Positions 6,560 to 13,934 of a DNA stretch of 14,020 nt are shown piece after piece. The DNA lies in the NCBI GenBank assembly GCA_964497475.1, contig CAZCDM010000043.1, positions 1-14,020 of the forward strand, read 5' to 3'. The notes beneath the pieces are model-generated. The model was not told where the DNA came from. It made no database searches and worked only from the letters and a program-made list of their open reading frames with translations. Source of the DNA: CAZCDM01 sp964497475. GTDB taxonomy: Bacteria > Planctomycetota > Phycisphaerae > SM23-33. The stretch's first letter is position 1; the number at the start of each line of letters is the position of its first letter. A program made the translations under genes and the position numbers.

Positions 6560-9500
6560 ACCTCGCGGAATTCTCCATCCGTAAAAAGGTCATCACGCTG
6601 ACGCTCACGGTGGTGCTCGTGGGCGGCGGGCTGATCGCCTACCACAACCTCGGCCGACTCGAAGACCCCGAGTTCACCATCAAAGATGCCCTGGTCATCA
6701 CTGCCTATCCCGGCGCGACAGCCAGGGAGGTCGAGCAGGAAGTCTCCGACGAAATCGAAAAGGCCGCTCAGCAGCTCGGCCAGCTCGAACGCGTCACCAG
6801 CCGATCGGAGCGAGGCCTGAGCACGGTCACCGTCAGCATCAAGGACAAGTACGACAAGTCGTCCCTGCCGCAGGTCTGGGACGAGCTGCGCCGCAAAGTC
6901 AACGATGCGCGACAGAACCTGCCGCCCGGTGCAGCCGAGCCAATGGTCGTCGACGATTACGGCGACGTCTACGGCGTGTTCTTCGCCATCACCGGTGAGG
7001 GCTACAGCTACGAGGAAATCCGCCGCTACGCCGAGTTCCTCCAGCGCGAGCTGCTGCTCGTCCAGGACGTCAAACGCATCACGCTGTACGGCGTCCGGCC
7101 GGAGGTGATCTACGTCGAGATGTCGCGCTCGAAGATGTCGCAGTTCGGCATCAGCCCGGAGCAGATCTACCGCACGCTGCAGGATCGCAACCTCGTCGGC
7201 GATGCCGGGCGCGTCAAGGTCGGCCCGGAGTACCTCGCCATCGAAACCACCGGCGCGATCGCCAGCGTCGAGGAGATCGGCGATACGCTGCTGACCCGCG
7301 CCGGGGCCGGGCCGCTGGTCTACCTTAAGGATGTCGCCACCATCCGCCGCGGCTACAAGGAACCGCCGGACACCATCTTCCGCCAGAACGGCCTGCAGGC
7401 GATCGGCCTGGCCATCAGCACCGTCGAAGGCGGCAATGTCGTCACCATGGGCGAAGCCCTCGAAGCCCGCCTGCGCGAACTCGAAGCACAGCGGCCGGTC
7501 GGCATGGAGTTCGGCATCGTGGCCCTGCAGAGCAAGGCCGTCACCGAAGCCGTCAACGGCTTCGTAGTGAACCTCATCGAAGCGATCGTCATCGTCATCG
7601 TCGTACTGCTGCTATTCATGGGCCTGCGGTGTGGGCTCATCATCGGCGCGATCCTGCTGATTACCATCTGCGGGACCTTCATCGTCATGCAGGCGTGGAA
7701 CATCCTGCTGGAACGCATCAGCCTCGGTGCGCTCATCATCGCCCTGGGCATGCTGGTCGATAATGCCATCGTGATTACCGAGGGCATGCTCATCCGCATC
7801 CAGCAGGGAGAGGACCGCCTCGAAGCGGCCAAAAAGGTCGTCGCCCAGAACCTCATGCCCCTGCTGGGCGCTACGCTGGTGGCGGTGACGGCCTTCGCGG
7901 CCATCGGGACCAGCCAGGACTCCTCCGGCGAGTACTGCCGCAGCCTGTTCCTCGTGCTGCTGATCTCGCTGCTGATGAGCTGGTTGACGGCGGTGACCAT
8001 CACACCGCTGTTTTGCTACCTGTTCCTCAAGGCCAAGTCCGCCGCCGCATCGGCCGACCCCTACGGCGGGACGATTTACCGCGGCTATCGAGGCCTGCTG
8101 AGCACCGCCCTGCGGTTCCGCTGGCTGACGATGCTCATACTGGCCGGGCTGCTGGGTGCGGCGGTGTTCGGCTTCGGGTTCGTCGAGAGCAGCTTCTTCC
8201 CCGACTCGACCCGCCCGCAAATGATGGTGGACGTGTTCTTCCCGCCGGGGGCTGACATCCGCAAGACCGCCGAGAAGGTCCAGACCATGGAACAGCACGT
8301 CGCCGGCGTCGAGGGCGTCACGGGCGTGACGAGTTTCATCGGCCAGGGCGGGCCTCGCTTCTTGCTGACCTACGGGCCCGAGCGCCCCGACCCCAGCTAC
8401 GCCCAACTGCTGCTGGACCTGGGCGACTACCACCAGGCCGACACCATCAAGCCCAAGCTGGAAGAATACTTCCAGCAGACCTGGCCGGACGCGATTGTGG
8501 GCGTCAAGAAGTTCGTCAACGGGCCGAGTTCAGGCGGGCGCATTCAGGTGCGGTTCAGCGGGCCCGACGGCGAGGTCCTGCGCCGCCTCGGCGACCAGGC
8601 GATGGCCATCCTTCACCAGGCCGACGCCGTAACCGTCCGCACCGATTGGCGGGAGAAGGTCAAGGTCCTCCAGGTGGAGATGAACGAGACGACGGCCCGG
8701 CGGGCCGGGATTACGCGGGCGGACATCAACCGCGCCATCGAGGAGAACTTCGACGGCGTGACGACCGGGCTGTATCGCGAGGGCGACCAGCTCCTGCCGA
8801 TCATCGCCCGCGCCCCGCAGATCGAGCGGCAGGACGTGGCTGCGATTTCCGACCTGCAGGTCTGGAGCCCGGCCGCCGGGCGGATGATCCCGATCCGCCA
8901 GGTGGTCAACCGGTTTGTCACGGCGTGGGATGACGACATCCGTATGCGTCGCAACCGTCGGCCGACGCTGACGGTCATGGCCGATCCGAAGTCAGGCCCC
9001 GCCAGTGTGCTCTGGCAGGCCGTCGCTCCGCAGATCGAGGCGATCGAACTGCCGGCCGGCTACATGATGGAATGGGGCGGCGAGTATGAGGACTCTGCCA
9101 AGGCACAGCAGGCTCTGGCGGCCAAGCTGCCGCTGTTTCTGGCGGGCATGGTGCTGATCTGCATCTTCCTGTTCAACGGCCTCCGCCAGCCGCTGATCAT
9201 CTGGCTGTGCGTGCCGCTGGCGATCATCGGCGTCACGGCCGGGCTGCTGCTGACGGGCCAGCCCTTCGGCTTCATGGCCCTGCTGGGCTTGCTGAGCCTC
9301 TCGGGCATGCTGATCAAAAACGCCATCGTCCTGCTGGACGAAATCGGCATGCAGATTGCCGAAGGCAAGGCAGGCCTGGCGGCGATCAAAGATTCCGCCG
9401 TGGGCCGAATGAGGCCGGTGATGATGGCTGCGGCCACCACTGTCCTGGGCATGATGCCGCTGATCTTCGATGCCTTCTACGTCGCCATGGCGGTGACGAT

Positions 9501-9600
9501 CATGTTCGGCCTGGCCTTCGCGACCGCCCTGACCCTGCTGGTCGTGCCCGTGCTCTATTCCATCTTCTTCCGGATCAAAACGGGGGCGACGCATGAGTGA
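6556..9600 (+). CDS. RND-family inner-membrane efflux transporter (AcrB/HAE-1 type)
   Basis: A 1014-residue resistance-nodulation-division permease, a proton-driven trimeric exporter in the inner membrane (AcrB has 1049 residues). Layout: TM1 about 12-29; first large periplasmic loop to about 333 with PEFTIKDALV and the YPGATAREVEQEV segment; TM2-6 about 336-495; TM7 about 523-542; second periplasmic loop to about 855; TM8-12 about 859-1008. Proton-relay region in TM4: GMLVDNAIVITE (398-409), where D402 matches AcrB Asp407 but N403 replaces Asp408. In TM10, MLIKNAIVLLDE (918-929) keeps the lysine K921 matching Lys940. GGAGG (6544-6548) lies 7 nt before the ATG, which overlaps the adaptor stop. 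The 3' end overlaps tadA by 8 bp. No outer-membrane factor is encoded in the window. Small-molecule export is likely, but the substrate is unknown; heavy-metal (CzcA) type is less likely given the sequence and 1014-residue size. Confidence 0.94.
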   Translation: MNLAEFSIRKKVITLTLTVVLVGGGLIAYHNLGRLEDPEFTIKDALVITAYPGATAREVEQEVSDEIEKAAQQLGQLERVTSRSERGLSTVTVSIKDKYDKSSLPQVWDELRRKVNDARQNLPPGAAEPMVVDDYGDVYGVFFAITGEGYSYEEIRRYAEFLQRELLLVQDVKRITLYGVRPEVIYVEMSRSKMSQFGISPEQIYRTLQDRNLVGDAGRVKVGPEYLAIETTGAIASVEEIGDTLLTRAGAGPLVYLKDVATIRRGYKEPPDTIFRQNGLQAIGLAISTVEGGNVVTMGEALEARLRELEAQRPVGMEFGIVALQSKAVTEAVNGFVVNLIEAIVIVIVVLLLFMGLRCGLIIGAILLITICGTFIVMQAWNILLERISLGALIIALGMLVDNAIVITEGMLIRIQQGEDRLEAAKKVVAQNLMPLLGATLVAVTAFAAIGTSQDSSGEYCRSLFLVLLISLLMSWLTAVTITPLFCYLFLKAKSAAASADPYGGTIYRGYRGLLSTALRFRWLTMLILAGLLGAAVFGFGFVESSFFPDSTRPQMMVDVFFPPGADIRKTAEKVQTMEQHVAGVEGVTGVTSFIGQGGPRFLLTYGPERPDPSYAQLLLDLGDYHQADTIKPKLEEYFQQTWPDAIVGVKKFVNGPSSGGRIQVRFSGPDGEVLRRLGDQAMAILHQADAVTVRTDWREKVKVLQVEMNETTARRAGITRADINRAIEENFDGVTTGLYREGDQLLPIIARAPQIERQDVAAISDLQVWSPAAGRMIPIRQVVNRFVTAWDDDIRMRRNRRPTLTVMADPKSGPASVLWQAVAPQIEAIELPAGYMMEWGGEYEDSAKAQQALAAKLPLFLAGMVLICIFLFNGLRQPLIIWLCVPLAIIGVTAGLLLTGQPFGFMALLGLLSLSGMLIKNAIVLLDEIGMQIAEGKAGLAAIKDSAVGRMRPVMMAAATTVLGMMPLIFDAFYVAMAVTIMFGLAFATALTLLVVPVLYSIFFRIKTGATHE

Positions 9601-10072
9601 GCCCACCCCGGCCGACATGGCGTTGATGGATCGCGCGATGGCGCAGGCTCATCTAGCGGCTGGGCTTGATGAAGTGCCGATCGGCGCCGCCATCGCCGGG
9701 CCCGATGGCGCCATCCTGGCCGAGGCCCACAACCGCCGCATGCTGGATAGCGACCCCACCGCCCATGCCGAGCTGCTGGCGATTCGGGCCGCGGCCGAGG
9801 CGCTGGGCGACTGGCGGCTGGAGGGCTGCACCCTGGCCGTGACGCTCGAGCCGTGCTGCATGTGTGCCGGGGCCATCGTGCTGGCGCGCATCCCGCGGCT
9901 GGTGTACGGCTGCGACGACCCCAAGGGCGGCGCCGTCCGCACGCTGTATCGGCTCTGCGAAGACGCGCGGCTCAATCATCGCGTGGAGGTGGTCCCGCAC
10001 GTCCAGGCCGAACCGGCCGGGGCCATGCTCACCGAGTTCTTCCGCGCTCAACGCGCCAAGGGAAAGAAGTAG
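9593..10072 (+). CDS. tadA: tRNA(adenine34) deaminase TadA
   Basis: Zinc-dependent deaminase that converts A34 to inosine in the anticodon of tRNA-Arg(ACG), allowing one tRNA to read CGU, CGC and CGA. The 159-residue protein shows the cytidine/deoxycytidylate deaminase fold signature: TAHAELLAI with zinc ligand H58 and proton-shuttling E60, and TLEPCCMCAGAI with zinc ligands C88 and C91. These sit one residue from the E. coli TadA positions (H57, E59, C87, C90). GADDPKGG-like segment YGCDDPKGGAVRTLY and RLNHRVEVV complete the TadA-specific pattern. The ATG at 9593 lies inside the pump gene (ATGAGTGA, 8-bp overlap), with GGGGG at 9582-9586 as a possible ribosome binding site. It converges with dnaE, 8 bp between stops. 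Guanine deaminase and other relatives are possible in principle, but the motif spacing and C-terminal half fit TadA best. Confidence 0.95.
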   Translation: MSEPTPADMALMDRAMAQAHLAAGLDEVPIGAAIAGPDGAILAEAHNRRMLDSDPTAHAELLAIRAAAEALGDWRLEGCTLAVTLEPCCMCAGAIVLARIPRLVYGCDDPKGGAVRTLYRLCEDARLNHRVEVVPHVQAEPAGAMLTEFFRAQRAKGKK

Positions 10073-10080
10073 CTGGGCTC

Positions 10081-13000
10081 TCAGTTAAAACGCGTGACGG
10101 CTTCGGAGGCTGGGCCGGTCTGGCCGGTGGTGGCGCGTTTCTGGTAGCCGTTGCGTTTTCGTCCTGCCGAGACCGGCCGGGGGATGTAAACGAGGTGTTC
10201 CTGATCGCCGAGGGTTTCTTCGAGGCTGGCCAGCAGGTCGCGGCTGGGGGTCACGCCGTAGTTCTGACCTGCGCGGACGGTGGCGACGACATTGGGGCGG
10301 GACGTGGGGCGGATTTCCAGCAGCAGCGGGCAGGGGCCTTGGTGCTGGCTGAGGGTGGCGGTGATGCGCTGGATGAGCGGCTCGGCCTGCCCGGCCGGCA
10401 GGCGGATCATGAGTTCGCGGAGGTATTGGCCGACGGCCTGGTCGACGGGCAGGACTTCGTCGATGAGGATGCTGGCGCGGTCGCGGCTGCGGTCGACCGA
10501 GCCGGTGATGAAGACGATGGCTTCGGGTTCGAGCAGCTCGGCGACGGTCTGGTAGGTGCGCGGGAAGACGACGGCGTCGAACTTGCCGGTGAGGTCTTCC
10601 AGGGTGAGCATGGCCATTTTTTCGCCCTTGGCGCGGGTGACGGTGGGGCGGATCTGGGCGATCATGCAGCCAATGCGGACGCGGGTGTCGTGCGGGTAGG
10701 TTTGCTCGTCGCTGGCGATTTGCCCCAGGCCCACGCCGCGGGGGTAGCTCAGCCCGGCCAGCTCGCGCCCGTAACGCACGAGCGGATGGCTGGAGACGTA
10801 AAAGCCGATGGTTTCCTTCTCGGCTTCGAGGAGTTTCTGGTCGGACCAGGGTTCGACATCGGGGAAGCGTGGCCCCTCGGCGGTGGTGGCCAGCTCCTCG
10901 CCGAAGAGCCCCATCTGCCCGCTCTTACGGTTGGCGGCGGCATCGTTGCCGAGTGCGATGGCCTGGTCGAGTGCGGCGATCATCGCCCCGCGGTGCGCGC
11001 CTAGGGCGTCGAAGGCGCCACACTTGATGAGCGCCTCGATGGCCGAGCGGTTCACGGCGTGGAGGTCGACGAACTCGCAGAAGTGGTACAGGTCGGTAAA
11101 GGCGCCGACTTCCTGCCGGGCGGCGACGATGGATTCGACGGCCCCGTGGCCGACGCCCTTGACGGCTGAGAGCCCGAAGCGGACGGTATCGCCATCGACG
11201 GCGAAGTCGTCGCCGCAGGTGTTGATGTCCGGCGGGGCTACGGCAATGCCCATGCGCTGGGCCTCGGCCATGTACTGCACGACCTTGTCGGTGTCGCTGC
11301 ATTCGTAGGTGAGCGTGGCCGCGAGGAACTCCCGCGGGTGGTGCACTTTGAAGTAGGCGGTCTGGTAGGCGAGGATCGCGTAGCGGGTGGAGTGGGCCTT
11401 GTTAAAGCCATACCCCGCGAAGCGGAGGATCAGATTGAAGAGGTCCTCGGCGGTCTGTTGGTCGATGCCGTTTTCGATCGCGCCGTCGATGAAGTTGGAC
11501 TTCTCCGAGGCGATGACCTTCTCCTTCTTTTTGGAGATGGCCTTGATGAGTGTCAGCGCGCGGTTCAGGGGCAGCTTGCCGAGGCGGTTGAGCACCTGCA
11601 TGACCTGCTCCTGGTAGGCCATGATGCCATACGTCTCGGCCAGAAGGTCGTCGACGAGTGGGTGAACGCTGGGGACCTCCTCGCGGCCGAACTTGCGGTC
11701 GCAGTAGGTGGGGATGAGTTCCATGGGCCCGGGGCGGTACATGGCGTTGGCGGCGATGAGGTCTTCGATGCGGCCGGGCTGCATGGCCTGGAGGACGTTC
11801 TTCATGCCGTCGGACTCGAACTGGAACACGCCATCGGTCTGCCCGGCGCGGAAGATCTCGTAGACGCCCTGGTCGTCGAGCGGGAGGGTTTCGGGGTCGA
11901 TGTCCTGGCCGGTGGTTTCGCGGACGAGTTCGCGACATCGCTGGATGATGGTGAGCGTCCGCAGGCCGAGGAAGTCCATCTTCATCAGGCCGACCTTTTC
12001 GCAGGTGGGCCCGTCCCACTGGGTGATGACGTCGTCGCTGTCGGCCTGGGTGCAGAGGGGCACGACGGTCTCGAGGGGCACGTCGGCGACGATGACGCCG
12101 GCGGCGTGGACGCCGGCGTGGCGGGCGAGGCCTTCGAGCCCGCGGCCGTAGTCGATCATGTCGCGTACGCGGGGGTCTTCGTCGTAGAGTTTTTTGAGTT
12201 CCGGCTCGGCCTCGAGGGCTTTGTCGAGGGTCATTTTCAGTTCGTTGGGCACGAGCTTGCAGATGGCGTCGACCTCGTCGAGGGGGATGTCCATGACGCG
12301 GCCGACGTCGCGGATGACGGCGCGGGCCTTGAGGGTTCCGTAGGTGATGATCTGTGCGACGTGGCCGTACTTGCGCCGGACGTAGTCGATGATCTTGGCT
12401 CGGCCTTCCTGGCAGATATCGATATCGAGGTCGGGCGCCTCGTCGCGTTGCGGGTCGGTGAAGCGTTCGAACAGCAGGCCGTACTTCAGCGGGTCGACGT
12501 TGGCGATGCGCAGGGCGTAGCCCAGCAGCGTAGCCACGCCGCTGCCACGCGGGGCCGAGGGGATATCGTTCTGCCGCGCGTAGGCGACGAAGTCGTTGAC
12601 GACGAGGAAGTAGCTGCTGTAGCCCTTGCCGGCGATGACCTCGAGTTCGCGCTCGAGCCGTTCGGTGTACTCGGCGGGGATCTCTTTGCCGTCGAACCGC
12701 TCGGCCAGGCCGGCCCGGGCGATCTCGGCGAGATATTCGTCGTCGCTCTTGCCGGCGGGAACCTCGAAGGCGGGCAGGTACTCGGTGGAGAAGTCCAGTT
12801 CGAGGTTGCACATCTCGGCGATTCGGGCGGTGTTCTCGCAGGCGCCGGGGAAGGCTTTGAGGGCCTGTCGCATTTCATCGCCGCTGCGGAGGTAGAGTGT
12901 GGGCGGATATTCCATGCCGCCCTCGGCGATGGTTTTCCGCGTGGAGATACAGGTGAGGACTTCGTGTGCTTTTTTGTCGTCAGCCCGGAGGAAGTGCACG

Positions 13001-13629
13001 TCGTTCGTGCCGACGACGCCGACGCCGATTTCCTCGGCGATGCGGAGCAGTTGCGGATTGACGCGGGCCTGTTCGTCGAGGCCGTTGGCCTGGACTTCGA
13101 TGAAGAATCGCTCGGGCCCGAAGATGTCGCGATACTCCCCGGCGATGCGGCGGGCTTTGTCTTCGTCGCCGGCCAGCAGGGCAGCGGGGATTTCGCCGCC
13201 GAGGCAGGCCGAGCTGCAGATGAGCCCTTGGTTGTACTCGGCGAGCAGTTCGCGGTCGATGCGGGGCTTGTAGTAGAAGCCCTCGGTGAAGCTCCGGCTG
13301 GACAGGGCCAGGAGGTTCCGCCAGCCGACGTTGTTCATGGCCAGGAGGATCAGGTGGTAGCTGGCGGTCTGCTGGTTTCCCATCGATCGGTCCTGGCGGG
13401 TGGTGGGGCTGATGTAGCCCTCCAGGCCGAGGATGGGTTTGATGTCGGCCGCTTTGGCAGCATTGTAAAAATCCATCGCGCCGAAGAGGTTGCCATGGTC
13501 CGTCAGGGCCAGGCTGGCCATATTGTGCTCGGCTGCGACGGTGAGCAGGTCGCGCACTCGGGCCGCCCCGTCGAGGAGTGAATAGTGCGAGTGTACGTGG
13601 AGATGTACGAAGTCGTCTGCCGCTGCCAT
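10081..13629 (-). CDS. dnaE: DNA polymerase III alpha subunit, DnaE1 type
   Basis: Replicative polymerase of the chromosome, 1182 residues from the ATG at 13629 (E. coli DnaE 1160). N-terminal PHP domain (about 7-280): HVHSHYSLLD (11-20), TDHGN (43-47), GLEGY (68-72), YHLILL (91-96), SACLGGE (140-146) and TNDVHF (208-213), which supply all nine expected metal ligands. Polymerase core: PRGSG (360-364), PDLDID (399-404) with catalytic D402 and D404, and MKMDFLGLRT (549-558) with D552. A clamp-binding motif QMGLF lies at 905-909. An OB-fold segment (VRIGCMIAQIRP, then MLTLEDLTGKFDAVVFP) occupies roughly 990-1050. The C-terminus ends in a basic tail. An in-frame GTG at 13653 would add 8 residues and is less likely; GGGACGG before the ATG is a weak ribosome binding site. 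Transcribed from the promoter at 13678-13705 and convergent with tadA. It is not PolC, since no inserted exonuclease domain is seen. Confidence 0.98.
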   Translation of the reverse strand: MAAADDFVHLHVHSHYSLLDGAARVRDLLTVAAEHNMASLALTDHGNLFGAMDFYNAAKAADIKPILGLEGYISPTTRQDRSMGNQQTASYHLILLAMNNVGWRNLLALSSRSFTEGFYYKPRIDRELLAEYNQGLICSSACLGGEIPAALLAGDEDKARRIAGEYRDIFGPERFFIEVQANGLDEQARVNPQLLRIAEEIGVGVVGTNDVHFLRADDKKAHEVLTCISTRKTIAEGGMEYPPTLYLRSGDEMRQALKAFPGACENTARIAEMCNLELDFSTEYLPAFEVPAGKSDDEYLAEIARAGLAERFDGKEIPAEYTERLERELEVIAGKGYSSYFLVVNDFVAYARQNDIPSAPRGSGVATLLGYALRIANVDPLKYGLLFERFTDPQRDEAPDLDIDICQEGRAKIIDYVRRKYGHVAQIITYGTLKARAVIRDVGRVMDIPLDEVDAICKLVPNELKMTLDKALEAEPELKKLYDEDPRVRDMIDYGRGLEGLARHAGVHAAGVIVADVPLETVVPLCTQADSDDVITQWDGPTCEKVGLMKMDFLGLRTLTIIQRCRELVRETTGQDIDPETLPLDDQGVYEIFRAGQTDGVFQFESDGMKNVLQAMQPGRIEDLIAANAMYRPGPMELIPTYCDRKFGREEVPSVHPLVDDLLAETYGIMAYQEQVMQVLNRLGKLPLNRALTLIKAISKKKEKVIASEKSNFIDGAIENGIDQQTAEDLFNLILRFAGYGFNKAHSTRYAILAYQTAYFKVHHPREFLAATLTYECSDTDKVVQYMAEAQRMGIAVAPPDINTCGDDFAVDGDTVRFGLSAVKGVGHGAVESIVAARQEVGAFTDLYHFCEFVDLHAVNRSAIEALIKCGAFDALGAHRGAMIAALDQAIALGNDAAANRKSGQMGLFGEELATTAEGPRFPDVEPWSDQKLLEAEKETIGFYVSSHPLVRYGRELAGLSYPRGVGLGQIASDEQTYPHDTRVRIGCMIAQIRPTVTRAKGEKMAMLTLEDLTGKFDAVVFPRTYQTVAELLEPEAIVFITGSVDRSRDRASILIDEVLPVDQAVGQYLRELMIRLPAGQAEPLIQRITATLSQHQGPCPLLLEIRPTSRPNVVATVRAGQNYGVTPSRDLLASLEETLGDQEHLVYIPRPVSAGRKRNGYQKRATTGQTGPASEAVTRFN

Positions 13630-13677
13630 GGTCCGTCCCAGTGTTATGGGCACCTTATGCCGTTCGCGAGTGAGGCG

Positions 13678-13705
13678 AGTATACCAGCCGGGCCGGGCAC
13701 TTCAA
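13678..13705 (-). promoter_or_regulatory. extended -10 promoter of dnaE
   Basis: On the minus strand TTGAAG (13700-13705, 4 of 6 matches) is followed after 16 bp by TATACT (13678-13683, 5 of 6 matches). The three bases before the -10 are TGG (13684-13686), the TGn extension. Transcription would start near 13671, with a leader of about 40 nt to the ATG at 13629. Confidence 0.55.
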
Positions 13706-13745
13706 ATGACAAATAGCACCGGGCAGGCAAACGCCAATAAACAAA

Positions 13746-13821
13746 GGGCAAAAAGAGTTCGGGCGGTACGATTCTCTTCGTGTGGCTGATCGGCCGGCGG
13801 GACAGGAGCCCCGCCAGCCGG
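13746..13821. repeat. hairpin-bearing direct repeat, copy A
   Basis: A 76-bp unit about 90% identical to copy B (13828-13902), differing by five substitutions and two small indels. Its right end holds an inverted repeat: GGCCGGCGGG (13792-13801) and CCCGCCAGCC (13810-13819) around the 8-nt loop ACAGGAGC, with one C-A mismatch in the stem. No T-run follows on either strand, so it is not a standard intrinsic terminator. It resembles a dispersed REP-like intergenic element, but dispersal cannot be tested from this window. Confidence 0.75.
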
Positions 13822-13827
13822 GACGCC

Positions 13828-13902
13828 GGGGAAAAAGTTCGCGCGGTGCGATTCTCTTGCGTGTGGCTGATTGGCTGGCGGGACAGGAGCCCCGCCAGCC
13901 GG
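13828..13902. repeat. hairpin-bearing direct repeat, copy B
   Basis: Second, 75-bp copy, 6 bp after copy A and in the same orientation. The hairpin is perfect here: GGCTGGCGGG (13873-13882) and CCCGCCAGCC (13891-13900) around the identical 8-nt loop. The left part (TTCGCGCGGTGCGATTCTCT and the following GTGTGGCTGAT) matches copy A with few changes. Confidence 0.75.
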
Positions 13903-13919
13903 TGCATCGGAATCCTGAT

Positions 13920-13934
13920 GGCAATTGAATTGCC
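13920..13934. repeat. 15-bp palindrome
   Basis: GGCAATT (13920-13926) and AATTGCC (13928-13934) are perfect inverted arms around a single G. It lies 18 bp right of repeat copy B. It could be a regulator binding site for dnaE or for a gene beyond the right edge, or chance. Confidence 0.35.

Noticed and set aside
11338..13581. 747-codon open frame on the plus strand, antisense to dnaE
   Set aside because: It lies wholly inside dnaE, shows low-complexity Val/Gly/Asp/Leu/Ala-rich translation with no domain, and is the kind of frame GC-rich genes produce on the opposite strand.
13792..13819. Hairpin as an intrinsic terminator
   Set aside because: No run of T follows the stem on either strand, and no gene ends nearby.
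13746..13902. Possible CRISPR array
   Set aside because: Only two 75-bp copies separated by 6 bp; repeat length, spacing and lack of spacers do not fit CRISPR, and no cas gene is present.
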